NCBI GenBank assembly: GCA_004009845.1
Contig: RMBW01000211.1
Coordinates: 1 to 28,133 of the forward strand
From: Davidsoniella eucalypti
Taxonomy: Eukaryota > Ascomycota > Sordariomycetes > Microascales > Ceratocystidaceae
Reading direction: 5' to 3'
DNA length: 28,133 bases
Shown: piece by piece, positions 17,575 to 26,712 of the stretch
Layout of the letters: each line of letters starts with the position of its first letter
Position numbering within the stretch: position 1 is the stretch's first letter
Notes under the pieces: model-generated
The model's input: only the letters and a program-made list of their open reading frames with translations
What the model was told of the DNA's origin: nothing
The model's database searches: none
Program-made: the position numbers and the translations under genes

Positions 17575-19406
17575 TAGTTTACCATTTACTATATTCTTGC
17601 CCAATCTTTATGTCTTACCTTATTACATTTCCCTTGAAATGCAACATTCCGTTAGAACTACAAAACTTACAGTAAGTCATTGATCATTCCTGATTTTACT
17701 ACGAGTGTCCTTCTTACATGTTTATAGAGCATTTTCTCGACAAACTTGGTCTTTGCTCTTATGTTTTGCCGACCATCTCAACTTATTATAAATCGGGAAT
17801 CATTTTGTGATCAATATATCCTGCAAATACCATAGAAAGTGATTACTATGTAGGTTTTAAAATACCAACTGTGCCAGTTGCGACTACTTTTCTTGTTGTT
17901 TTATCAATCATGTAAACTCTAAATCCCAAGCACCCAATGTCATGCTATTCTAATGGTATAAGTACCTAAAGTTGTTTGTAATTTGAAGTTCCATATTAGT
18001 CTTGTCATTCTACTTATGGCAAAAGAACATAATTCAAATATATAGTAATACTTATATATACTGTTGTTTTTCTCTAGAATTCTTTGCATTTTATTTCCCT
18101 TTTCAATAGCACTGAATATCATCATATAGATAGATATAGCAAGTGGGTGTCTGTCCTGCCAATTGTGCTGTAATGCCCGGTAATATATTAAATCAGCTTG
18201 TTATATTACCTTGCTTGGCTCTCTATCCTTTTAAATTTAATTGACTCTATTTCTCTATCGTACCTAGATACCTGCTTTGTATCGTAGAAATCCTAATGAT
18301 ATATAGTATACTATGAGTACGAATTACTTTATTTAATCAGTATGTCTATGCATTTTGTGGAGAATTACCGTCAGTATGTTATTTTAAACCAAGTCTTCAA
18401 TCTTATATTTAATTAGGATATTCTTCTACATCGCCTTGAGTGTTTATTGTGATAGTACTTGACATATTTGGTAACATTTTCTACATCTTGCTGTATCTGA
18501 CTAATACAAATTCTTGTACTTTACCCTTAATGCTTAATGAGTATGTAGACCTGCCCTTGGTGTACTTATAACTTGCCGTTTCTAGTGCGTTTGATCCAGT
18601 AAATTGATTGCAGTCCTATTTGTGTCCAAATACTAGCAGTTCTGCTGCGGTTCTTTTAAAGAACCGTTCATATATTATGTGCTGCTTAGTGAAAAAAAAA
18701 TACTCAAAAACGGCATGCTAGTTAGTTTCCTCCCTGAAGCTAGACGTCACGTTTATGCTCGACATATTTGTAAAAAAACACCTCAAAGCTTTAACGAATT
18801 CTGAATACACATTACTACTTTACACAAAAGTATGAAATACTTCGTTAGTATTATTAACTTTCTAATTCCCCCGTAGATCTAAACATTATAATCTATAATT
18901 ATAAATATCACGAACACGTTCTTAGTGATATCGTCATAGCTCTATTGTTAAACAAGATTAATAAATAAATAAAATTGATAGCAAAATTGAATTATATTTT
19001 GCTCCCTATAAATTGAATAAAGGGATTTTCTAAAAGAATTTAAAATTTTCAAAAGATTATTTTGTGAAAATAATTGCAAGAAAAAAAAAACTTTAGAAAG
19101 TTATTTGTGGAAAAACCTCGAAAGTAAAAAAATTCTAATTTTTTGGATTCCTAAAAAAAGTTTTTTTTTAAAAGAAAAAACTTTAAAAATTTCAGAAAAT
19201 TATTTGTTAAAAAAAAATTGAAACCAAAAAAATTGAAACTTAATTTTTTTTTATTAGTAAGCAAAGTCATAGATAAATTCTTATTTATTAATAGATTTTG
19301 GCCAATCACCGATCCGTTTAGATCTGAACCGTTTTGAAAATAGGGACAAGGGTGCCCAGACTGAAATGTATGCACGTTTCCGCCCGCAACGCCGCCGAAT
19401 AATACC
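17575..19406 (+). repeat. AT-rich repeat R1, copy 2
   Basis: Direct-orientation copy of 7160-9045, sharing the anchors listed there and the terminal CCGCCGAATAATACC (19392-19406). It holds a very AT-rich block (about 18940-19260) rich in A- and T-runs, absent from copy 1. The right end is fused directly to the truncated pol of the family B element. The left boundary is approximate. Confidence 0.85.
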
Positions 19407-20571
19407 TAGGGCAGAGACTATTTCCAGGACGAGGTTGCGATGGTCCTGGAGCGAGCCCTTAGAATAGATGCACACATCGTCAATGTAGGCGTCGCAGCTG
19501 ATACCGTGCCATTTGTCGAGGACTCCGTTGATGCGTCTCTGGAAGGCAGCAGGGGCGTTGGTTAAGCCGAAAGGGACGACGTTCCACTGGAAGGCACCCA
19601 GGGGTGTTCTAAAAGCTGTTATGTGTTCAGAGCCTGGGGCTATGCGAATCCTGTGGAAGGCGGAGATGACGTCGACTTTCGAGACCCATTCGGAACTGGC
19701 GATGCGTTGGAGCGTTTCCCCCATAAGTGGCAGGGGGTACTTATCTTTGATGGAGGCGTCATTGACACCACGATAATCGATGCAAAAGCGTACGCCACCT
19801 CCTGGTTTATTGACGAACAGTACGGACGAGCCATATTCGGAGTTGGCTGGTCCTATGAACTGAGACTGCTTGAGACCTTCCAGGGTCTTTTGTAATACTA
19901 GGAGTTCTGCGCGAGTTACTGGGTAGAGGGATTGTGTCGGAACGGTTGCACCTGGTTTCAGTTTAATCTCTAGGTCGATCCCTGGTCGATGCGGGGGCAG
20001 CGTTGTGGCTAATTTGGGATCGAAAGCCGAGGCAACAGGTTCTAACCAATCCGGCAGGTGAGGACGGGATTTCTCCTTGTGAGCAAGAGCGATCTTAATG
20101 TTCTCTAGCGAAGCTCTATAAATATGCGGGTTATCCGCACTTCCACAGAGCTTGTAGAATTCCTCAGCAGTTAACTCTTCTGCTGGTAAGATCGTAATCT
20201 CCTGTGTCCTGGGCCTGAGCCGAACGTCATTATTTACTAACCATCTTTGTCCTAGAATTATGTCTTCGGACTGGCCGGGAACCACGTAGGCCCAAATGGT
20301 TTCCGTGTGGCCGTTGATGGTCAGGGGAGTTCGGCGATGGTGTCGATGAGCGGGGGGTTGTCCAGCGTAGTGACTTGGACAATGACCCGCTCAGAGATAG
20401 GGTGCGTGGCGGTGGCGAGGTGGAGGAGACGCGGGGAATGACGGCGACGGTAAGGCATCCGCTGTCGACGAGGGCTTTTGTGGCGTAACTACCTAAACGA
20501 ATGTCTAAATAATTTCCTAAAGCCCCCATCTCAGTTTCAACTATTCTATCACCGATTAATCCCCCTGGTCG
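19407..20571 (-). pseudogene. pol: Family B Gypsy pol, left copy: protease and truncated RT
   Basis: Pol of the left family B element. The protease frame opens upstream of ATG 20529 (MGALGNYLDIR), with ALVDSGC as the catalytic segment. The frame is lost after VIPRV and regained by 20285 at VVPGQSEDIILGQRWL. RT runs uninterrupted from there: LFVNKPGGGVRFCIDYRGVN, DKYPLPLMGETLQ, SKVDVISAFHRIRIAPG, PFGLTNAPAAFQR and the catalytic YIDD near 19480. Coding ends at LVLEIVSAL, where sequence switches abruptly to R1 at CCTAGG; RT thumb, RNase H and integrase are absent. The protease break involves C-runs of different length in the two arms, so part of it could be sequencing error. The truncation itself is present in both arms. 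Confidence 0.92.
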
Positions 20572-20602
20572 GGGCGCGATTTATCCCGACTATCTAAAAA
20601 TC
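20568..20602 (-). promoter_or_regulatory. Putative -1 frameshift site and hairpin, family B (left)
   Basis: Gag ends GAT TTT TAG (20602-20594). Three bases on, a 6-bp stem GTCGGG/CCCGAC (20590-20585 with 20573-20568) closes an 11-nt loop containing TCGCGC, the same loop length and core as in family A. The -1 frame encodes DKSRPDQ here as in family A, before a break in the following G-run. Confidence 0.5.
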
Positions 20603-22579
20603 CATGAGGTCACCTGTATCCGCTGTGTTGTTAGTAGGGGTTCCCTGGGCGCGTGGCTGCGTGGTGGCCATCTGCTCGCTGATGAGGGCGCGGACGTCGT
20701 CCAGGGAGAAAGAAGGTGCTGTGCTGACGGCGTTGGCCTTGACCGAAGGGCGAGAGGTGCGCGACTTGGAACGGCAGTTAGCAGCGGTATGACCCTTGCG
20801 TTGGCAGGCAGAGCAAGATACGGCCGTAGGACATGTGCCAGAGGGATGTGCTTGGCTGCTACAGAATTGGCAGGGCGTGAGGGGGCACATGGAGGCGTAG
20901 TGGCCTGTCTGGCGGCAGTGATAGCAGGGTCTGTCAGCTGAGGAGGGTTGCGATCTGGTCGCGGGCGCACGAGATGGTGTTGGCGAGGGGTTCGATCGCC
21001 AGTGGTTGGAGTTAATAGCCTTGGCTTTGGCGAGGGCGCTTTCCTTGATGCGGGCGACTGGGCGCATCTGTGAGATCATTTCGTCTAGTGGTCTGATATG
21101 GAACATGTTGGCTAAGTGCACTTGCATGTCCAGGTGGAGGCCTTCTTGGAGGACGGAGAGGAGGGTGTTATGGTCGTAGAAATGGGCTTTGTCGCGCAGG
21201 GAGCAGAGACGGTTGGTAAAGGATTCGAATGTCTCGGTAGGGCCTTGCTTGAGCTTCAGCAATTCGCGGTTGGCGAGTCTCGCTCGGTCGGGGTCGTCGT
21301 ATCGCGAGTCGAGGTAAGAGAGGAAGGCCTGGAAGCCGGTGTTCATGGGGAGGCATTCGAGGTACTTGGTGCGGACTTGTTCCTTGATCTCCGTCGACAG
21401 GGCGTTCATCGTGTACGCCAGCTGGTCTCTGGTTGAGTAGAAGCGGTAAGAGTCCACGAGAAATTTCTCGTTAAGCTCCATCTTCCAGGTGGCGTAATCG
21501 AAGGTGCCGTCGAACTTGCGGACTGCGTCGATAACATCTTTGCGGCGGGCAAGCTGGTCGTCGCGAGGGGGTAGTAAGGCGATCCCGTGAGCTGTAGGAG
21601 GGAATGCTGGTGTTGTTGTGAGCCTTTTCTCTGGAGGCGTGGGGGCGTGTTCGCGGATAGGGGCGAGACGTAGGTTGAGAGGTTTGAGTCTGTCCTCTAA
21701 GTCGTCGAGCTGGTTGAGGTCTACTAAGTTGTCGTTGGCTGGGTCTTCGTATTTGCCACCGAGGAGCTCGAGGATGTCTCGGCCTAGGTTGTCCAGTACT
21801 TCAGCAGTGCGTGCAGGGTCCTTGAATTCGGGGGCTGAGCGTTCTGCCATGCCCTGGAGTGCGGCCATCTGGATCTCTGCGACTTTGAAGTTGTGGTGGA
21901 ACTGGAAGTCCCATCTTGGCGCAGTGGGTGATATCCATTCGGTTGGATCCAGTTGGGCTTTATCGAGGGCAGCTTGGTATTTGGCGGACAGAACTTCGAA
22001 GACGCCTGCTGTATCGTCGGAGTATGCGCCTGGCAGGGGGTGACCGCTTAGAGAGCGACGAGGGGCTTCGATTTTGACTTTAGGGGTGTTCTCCTTGGTG
22101 CGTATGGGGATGTCTTTGCTGGAGGACGCGCCGAAGCCGAGGATGTGAGGGTTGCTAAGAAATCGTGCCAGGAGAATCTGGGCGCTGCGCGGGGACCTGA
22201 GGCTGCTTTGACCGGGCACAATGTGGCCGATTATATCCGTGGAGATGGACAGACAGTGCAGGTGGTCATGAAAGTGGGCAGCGTGTGCGAGGATGGCAGG
22301 GCCTGCGGGAAAGGGGCCAAGTAGTTTGGCCAGACGGGGTCGCTCAGAGCGTTTGAACAGGGCTAAATAGCACCAGCCCTGGTGTTTCCAGAGGCGTCTC
22401 TGGTGGAGAAAGGGGGTGACGACATGGCGCGGCTTGAAGGCCAGCAAGAAGCGGCGCGTGATGTCTAGCATGAAGTGGGTGAAGGCAATTGCGAGGAATG
22501 CGAGGGCGAGACCTTCGGCGGTGCCGTGGTGGGCTCCAAGGATGGCAGCCCAGAGGTGAAGGAGGAAAAGTTGCAACAT
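20594..22579 (-). CDS. gag: Family B Gypsy Gag with N-terminal hydrophobic segments and three zinc knuckles
   Basis: Intact 661-residue Gag, longer than most Gypsy Gags. The ATG has a good context (CACCATG). Residues 4-45 are strongly hydrophobic (FLLHLWAAIL; LALAFLAIAF), suggesting one or two membrane passes or a signal anchor. Residues 68-124 carry the block shared with family A: GWCYLALFKRSERPRLAKLL, ILAH, HFHDHL, GHIVPGQ. The capsid domain lies at about 345-500 (DAVRKFDGTFDYATWKMELN; RDQLAYTMNALS). Three CCHC knuckles stand at 552-565, 570-583 and 589-602 (CYHCRQTGHYASMC, CQFCSSQAHPSGTC, CSACQRKGHTAANC), versus one in family A. It forms the particle and packages RNA. Pol follows in another frame after the TAG. 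The right-arm copy is broken by one missing C. Confidence 0.95.
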   Translation of the reverse strand: MLQLFLLHLWAAILGAHHGTAEGLALAFLAIAFTHFMLDITRRFLLAFKPRHVVTPFLHQRRLWKHQGWCYLALFKRSERPRLAKLLGPFPAGPAILAHAAHFHDHLHCLSISTDIIGHIVPGQSSLRSPRSAQILLARFLSNPHILGFGASSSKDIPIRTKENTPKVKIEAPRRSLSGHPLPGAYSDDTAGVFEVLSAKYQAALDKAQLDPTEWISPTAPRWDFQFHHNFKVAEIQMAALQGMAERSAPEFKDPARTAEVLDNLGRDILELLGGKYEDPANDNLVDLNQLDDLEDRLKPLNLRLAPIREHAPTPPEKRLTTTPAFPPTAHGIALLPPRDDQLARRKDVIDAVRKFDGTFDYATWKMELNEKFLVDSYRFYSTRDQLAYTMNALSTEIKEQVRTKYLECLPMNTGFQAFLSYLDSRYDDPDRARLANRELLKLKQGPTETFESFTNRLCSLRDKAHFYDHNTLLSVLQEGLHLDMQVHLANMFHIRPLDEMISQMRPVARIKESALAKAKAINSNHWRSNPSPTPSRAPATRSQPSSADRPCYHCRQTGHYASMCPLTPCQFCSSQAHPSGTCPTAVSCSACQRKGHTAANCRSKSRTSRPSVKANAVSTAPSFSLDDVRALISEQMATTQPRAQGTPTNNTADTGDLMDF

Positions 22580-22626
22580 GGTGCAAGTAAGGTGGACGCG
22601 TTAGTCAGTGAGATAGCGAAGTGAGG

Positions 22627-22766
22627 GCACAGTAGGGTGCGAGAACGATGGTCACGAATAGCGTGAGAGAATGGAGTGCACAGTAGGGTGCGAGTAGAGT
22701 GATGGTCACGAATAGCGTGAGAGAACAAGGTGCACAATAGGGTGCGAAGAACGAGAACGATGGTAG
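22627..22766. repeat. 51-54-bp tandem repeats in the family B leader (left)
   Basis: About 2.7 units starting with GCAC at 22627, 22678 and 22732. The core is CAGTAGGGTGCGAG, then GATGGTCACGAATAGCGTGA. It lies between the primer-binding site and the gag ATG, as in element A but with unrelated sequence. Confidence 0.93.
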
Positions 22767-22777
22767 ATCGGTATCAA
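22767..22777 (-). promoter_or_regulatory. Predicted self-priming primer-binding site, family B (left)
   Basis: Plus strand ATCGGTATCAA, two bases inside the LTR. It is identical to the 11-mer within the LTR at 22842-22832 (read in element sense) and so complementary in the RNA. Confidence 0.65.
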
Positions 22778-22779
22778 AA

Positions 22780-22958
22780 TGACACGAACTAGGAAGAGGC
22801 AATGGCAAGCAATCTAGAGTAAAGACTTCGATTGATACCGATGAAGGAGAAAGACTAATATCTGTTGGAATACGGCGGGAATAGGTCCCTATTTATAACC
22901 GTTTATCTGGCTAAGTATCTTACTTAGCCAAATACCAACTGGGCCTTAGCCCCTGACA
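22780..22958 (-). repeat. 5' LTR of the left family B element (179 bp)
   Basis: TG...CA on the minus strand, identical to 23163-23341 in mirror image. In element sense: TGTCAGGGGCTAAGG, a U3 palindrome with 10-bp arms, TATAAATA, AGGGACCTATTCCCGCCG, then ATCGGTATCAA at position 117. Confidence 0.96.
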
Positions 22959-22959
22959 T

Positions 22960-23161
22960 CAACAAGCAGACGCACTTGCCTGGTTCAGGACAGTAAACAC
23001 GACGGATCCGACCGTCTGTCCTGGGCGAGGTTTGCGTAGTATGCGCACTCTCGGGAGGGCCTCGATGCCATTGCTGTCGTAGAATTCTTCAGCAAAGTTA
23101 TCGATCTCTTCGAGACGCATCCCGTGCATCACAAGGCGTTGCCAGTTTTCAGGCTCGATGC
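22960..23161 (-). pseudogene. Palindrome spacer with an open, coding-like frame of unknown family
   Basis: The only non-palindromic DNA between the arms. It is GC-richer than the surroundings and open on the minus strand from 23159 to a TGA at 22961-22959: 66 codons including PENWQRLVMHGMRLEEIDNF, then YDSNGIEALPRVRILRKPRP and TVGSVVFTVLNQ. The last part has the feel of the segment before the zinc knuckles in LINE ORF1-type proteins, but I cannot assign it. It is probably the target into which family B inserted. Confidence 0.4.
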
Positions 23162-23162
23162 A

Positions 23163-23341
23163 TGTCAGGGGCTAAGGCCCAGTTGGTATTTGGCTAAGTA
23201 AGATACTTAGCCAGATAAACGGTTATAAATAGGGACCTATTCCCGCCGTATTCCAACAGATATTAGCCTTTCTCCTTCATCGGTATCAATCGAAGTCTTT
23301 ACTCTAGATTGCTTGCCATTGCCTCTTCCTAGTTCGTGTCA
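23163..23341 (+). repeat. 5' LTR of the right family B element (179 bp)
   Basis: Mirror of 22780-22958. The U3 palindrome is TGGCTAAGTA (23191-23200), loop AGA, TACTTAGCCA (23204-23213). TATAAATA starts at 23224 and the predicted RNA start ATCGG is at 23279. ATGCA precedes the LTR. Confidence 0.96.
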
Positions 23342-23343
23342 TT

Positions 23344-23354
23344 TTGATACCGAT
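23344..23354 (+). promoter_or_regulatory. Predicted self-priming primer-binding site, family B (right)
   Basis: TTGATACCGAT, the exact complement of the LTR 11-mer at 23279-23289. Two T separate it from the LTR end. Confidence 0.65.
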
Positions 23355-23494
23355 CTACCATCGTTCTCGTTCTTCGCACCCTATTGTGCACCTTGTTCTC
23401 TCACGCTATTCGTGACCATCACTCTACTCGCACCCTACTGTGCACTCCATTCTCTCACGCTATTCGTGACCATCGTTCTCGCACCCTACTGTGC
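23355..23494. repeat. Leader tandem repeats, family B (right)
   Basis: Mirror copy of 22627-22766, same units, between the primer-binding site and the gag ATG at 23542. Confidence 0.92.
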
Positions 23495-23541
23495 CCTCAC
23501 TTCGCTATCTCACTGACTAACGCGTCCACCTTACTTGCACC

Positions 23542-25526
23542 ATGTTGCAACTTTTCCTCCTTCACCTCTGGGCTGCCATCCTTGGAGCCCACCACGGCAC
23601 CGCCGAAGGTCTCGCCCTCGCATTCCTCGCAATTGCCTTCACCCACTTCATGCTAGACATCACGCGCCGCTTCTTGCTGGCCTTCAAGCCGCGCCATGTC
23701 GTCACCCCCTTTCTCCACCAGAGACGCCTCTGGAAACACCAGGGCTGGTGCTATTTAGCCCTGTTCAAACGCTCTGAGCGACCCCGTCTGGCCAAACTAC
23801 TTGGCCCCTTTCCCGCAGGCCCTGCCATCCTCGCACACGCTGCCCACTTTCATGACCACCTGCACTGTCTGTCCATCTCCACGGATATAATCGGCCACAT
23901 TGTGCCCGGTCAAAGCAGCCTCAGGTCCCCGCGCAGCGCCCAGATTCTCCTGGCACGATTTCTTAGCAACCCTCACATCCTCGGCTTCGGCGCGTCCTCC
24001 AGCAAAGACATCCCCATACGCACCAAGGAGAACACCCCTAAAGTCAAAATCGAAGCCCCTCGTCGCTCTCTAAGCGGTCACCCCCTGCCAGGCGCATACT
24101 CCGACGATACAGCAGGCGTCTTCGAAGTTCTGTCCGCCAAATACCAAGCTGCCCTCGATAAAGCCCAACTGGATCCAACCGAATGGATATCACCCACTGC
24201 GCCAAGATGGGACTTCCAGTTCCACCACAACTTCAAAGTCGCAGAGATCCAGATGGCCGCACTCCAGGGCATGGCAGAACGCTCAGCCCCCGAATTCAAG
24301 GACCCTGCACGCACTGCTGAAGTACTGGACAACCTAGGCCGAGACATCCTCGAGCTCCTCGGTGGCAAATACGAAGACCCAGCCAACGACAACTTAGTAG
24401 ACCTCAACCAGCTCGACGACTTAGAGGACAGACTCAAACCTCTCAACCTACGTCTCGCCCCTATCCGCGAACACGCCCCCACGCCTCCAGAGAAAAGGCT
24501 CACAACAACACCAGCATTCCCTCCTACAGCTCACGGGATCGCCTTACTACCCCTCGCGACGACCAGCTTGCCCGCCGCAAAGATGTTATCGACGCAGTCC
24601 GCAAGTTCGACGGCACCTTCGATTACGCCACCTGGAAGATGGAGCTTAACGAGAAATTTCTCGTGGACTCTTACCGCTTCTACTCAACCAGAGACCAGCT
24701 GGCGTACACGATGAACGCCCTGTCGACGGAGATCAAGGAACAAGTCCGCACCAAGTACCTCGAATGCCTCCCCATGAACACCGGCTTCCAGGCCTTCCTC
24801 TCTTACCTCGACTCGCGATACGACGACCCCGACCGAGCGAGACTCGCCAACCGCGAATTGCTGAAGCTCAAGCAAGGCCCTACCGAGACATTCGAATCCT
24901 TTACCAACCGTCTCTGCTCCCTGCGCGACAAAGCCCATTTCTACGACCATAACACCCTCCTCTCCGTCCTCCAAGAAGGCCTCCACCTGGACATGCAAGT
25001 GCACTTAGCCAACATGTTCCATATCAGACCACTAGACGAAATGATCTCACAGATGCGCCCAGTCGCCCGCATCAAGGAAAGCGCCCTCGCCAAAGCCAAG
25101 GCTATTAACTCCAACCACTGGCGATCGAACCCCTCGCCAACACCATCTCGTGCGCCCGCGACCAGATCGCAACCCTCCTCAGCTGACAGACCCTGCTATC
25201 ACTGCCGCCAGACAGGCCACTACGCCTCCATGTGCCCCCTCACGCCCTGCCAATTCTGTAGCAGCCAAGCACATCCCTCTGGCACATGTCCTACGGCCGT
25301 ATCTTGCTCTGCCTGCCAACGCAAGGGTCATACCGCTGCTAACTGCCGTTCCAAGTCGCGCACCTCTCGCCCTTCGGTCAAGGCCAACGCCGTCAGCACA
25401 GCACCTTCTTTCTCCCTGGACGACGTCCGCGCCCTCATCAGCGAGCAGATGGCCACCACGCAGCCACGCGCCCAGGGAACCCCTACTAACAACACAGCGG
25501 ATACAGGTGACCTCATGGATTTTTAG
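23542..25526 (+). pseudogene. gag: Family B Gag, right copy, one-base deletion
   Basis: Same protein as 20594-22579, from the identical ATG context to the same MDF ending with TAG at 25524-25526. A run of five C in the left arm is four here, near 24551, so the frame breaks after IALLP, stops at 24714, and is recovered by a second open frame from 24639. All domains are otherwise identical: hydrophobic start, GWCYLALFKR block, capsid and three CCHC knuckles. The lesion may be real or a homopolymer error, because the other arm is intact. Confidence 0.93.
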
Positions 25527-25552
25527 ATAGTCGGGATAAATCGCGCCCCGAC
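25518..25552 (+). promoter_or_regulatory. Putative -1 frameshift site and hairpin, family B (right)
   Basis: GAT TTT TAG (25518-25526), then stem GTCGGG (25530-25535), 11-nt loop, CCCGAC (25547-25552). Mirror of the left copy. Confidence 0.5.
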
Positions 25553-26712
25553 CAGGGGGATTAATCGGTGATAGAATAGTTGAAACTGAGATGGGGGCTT
25601 TAGGAAATTATTTAGACATTCGTTTAGGTAGTTACGCCACAAAAGCCCTCGTCGACAGCGGATGCCTTACCGTCGCCGTCATTCCCCGCGTCTCCTCCAC
25701 CTCGCCACCGCCACGCACCCTATCTCTGAGCGGGTCATTGTCCAAGTCACTACGCTGGACAACCCCCGCTCATCGACACCATCGCCGAACTCCCCCTGAC
25801 CATCAACGGCCACACGGAAACCATTTGGGCCTACGTGGTTCCCGGCCAGTCCGAAGACATAATTCTAGGACAAAGATGGTTAGTAAATAATGACGTTCGG
25901 CTCAGGCCCAGGACACAGGAGATTACGATCTTACCAGCAGAAGAGTTAACTGCTGAGGAATTCTACAAGCTCTGTGGAAGTGCGGATAACCCGCATATTT
26001 ATAGAGCTTCGCTAGAGAACATTAAGATCGCTCTTGCTCACAAGGAGAAATCCCGTCCTCACCTGCCGGATTGGTTAGAACCTGTTGCCTCGGCTTTCGA
26101 TCCCAAATTAGCCACAACGCTGCCCCCGCATCGACCAGGGATCGACCTAGAGATTAAACTGAAACCAGGTGCAACCGTTCCGACACAATCCCTCTACCCA
26201 GTAACTCGCGCAGAACTCCTAGTATTACAAAAGACCCTGGAAGGTCTCAAGCAGTCTCAGTTCATAGGACCAGCCAACTCCGAATATGGCTCGTCCGTAC
26301 TGTTCGTCAATAAACCAGGAGGTGGCGTACGCTTTTGCATCGATTATCGTGGTGTCAATGACGCCTCCATCAAAGATAAGTACCCCTGCCACTTATGGGG
26401 GAAACGCTCCAACGCATCGCCAGTTCCGAATGGGTCTCGAAAGTCGACGTCATCTCCGCCTTCCACAGGATTCGCATAGCCCCAGGCTCTGAACACATAA
26501 CAGCTTTTAGAACACCCCTGGGTGCCTTCCAGTGGAACGTCGTCCCTTTCGGCTTAACCAACGCCCCTGCTGCCTTCCAGAGACGCATCAACGGAGTCCT
26601 CGACAAATGGCACGGTATCAGCTGCGACGCCTACATTGACGATGTGTGCATCTATTCTAAGGGCTCGCTCCAGGACCATCGCAACCTCGTCCTGGAAATA
26701 GTCTCTGCCCTA
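25550..26712 (+). pseudogene. pol: Family B pol, right copy: protease and truncated RT
   Basis: Mirror of 19407-20571 with extra breaks. Protease MGALGNYLDIR starts at 25591 with ALVDSGC. Its C-runs differ from the left arm in both directions: one shorter near 25765, one longer near 25795. RT is open from 25835 (VVPGQSEDIILG) to DKYP, where a C-run of four instead of five near 26386 shifts the frame. It resumes in a second frame with SKVDVISAFHRIRIAPG, PFGLTNAPAAFQR and YIDD near 26635. It ends at the same R1 junction after LVLEIVSAL. Confidence 0.92.

Larger units (their letters stand above)
17988..22959 (+). repeat. Left arm of the 5-kb inverted repeat
   Basis: Reverse complement of 23162-28133; paired positions sum to 46121 near the centre, drifting by one or two through single-base indels. 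It covers part of R1, truncated pol, gag, leader and LTR. The arm stops one base outside the LTR end. It may extend further left beyond what the window allows to be compared. Confidence 0.97.
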
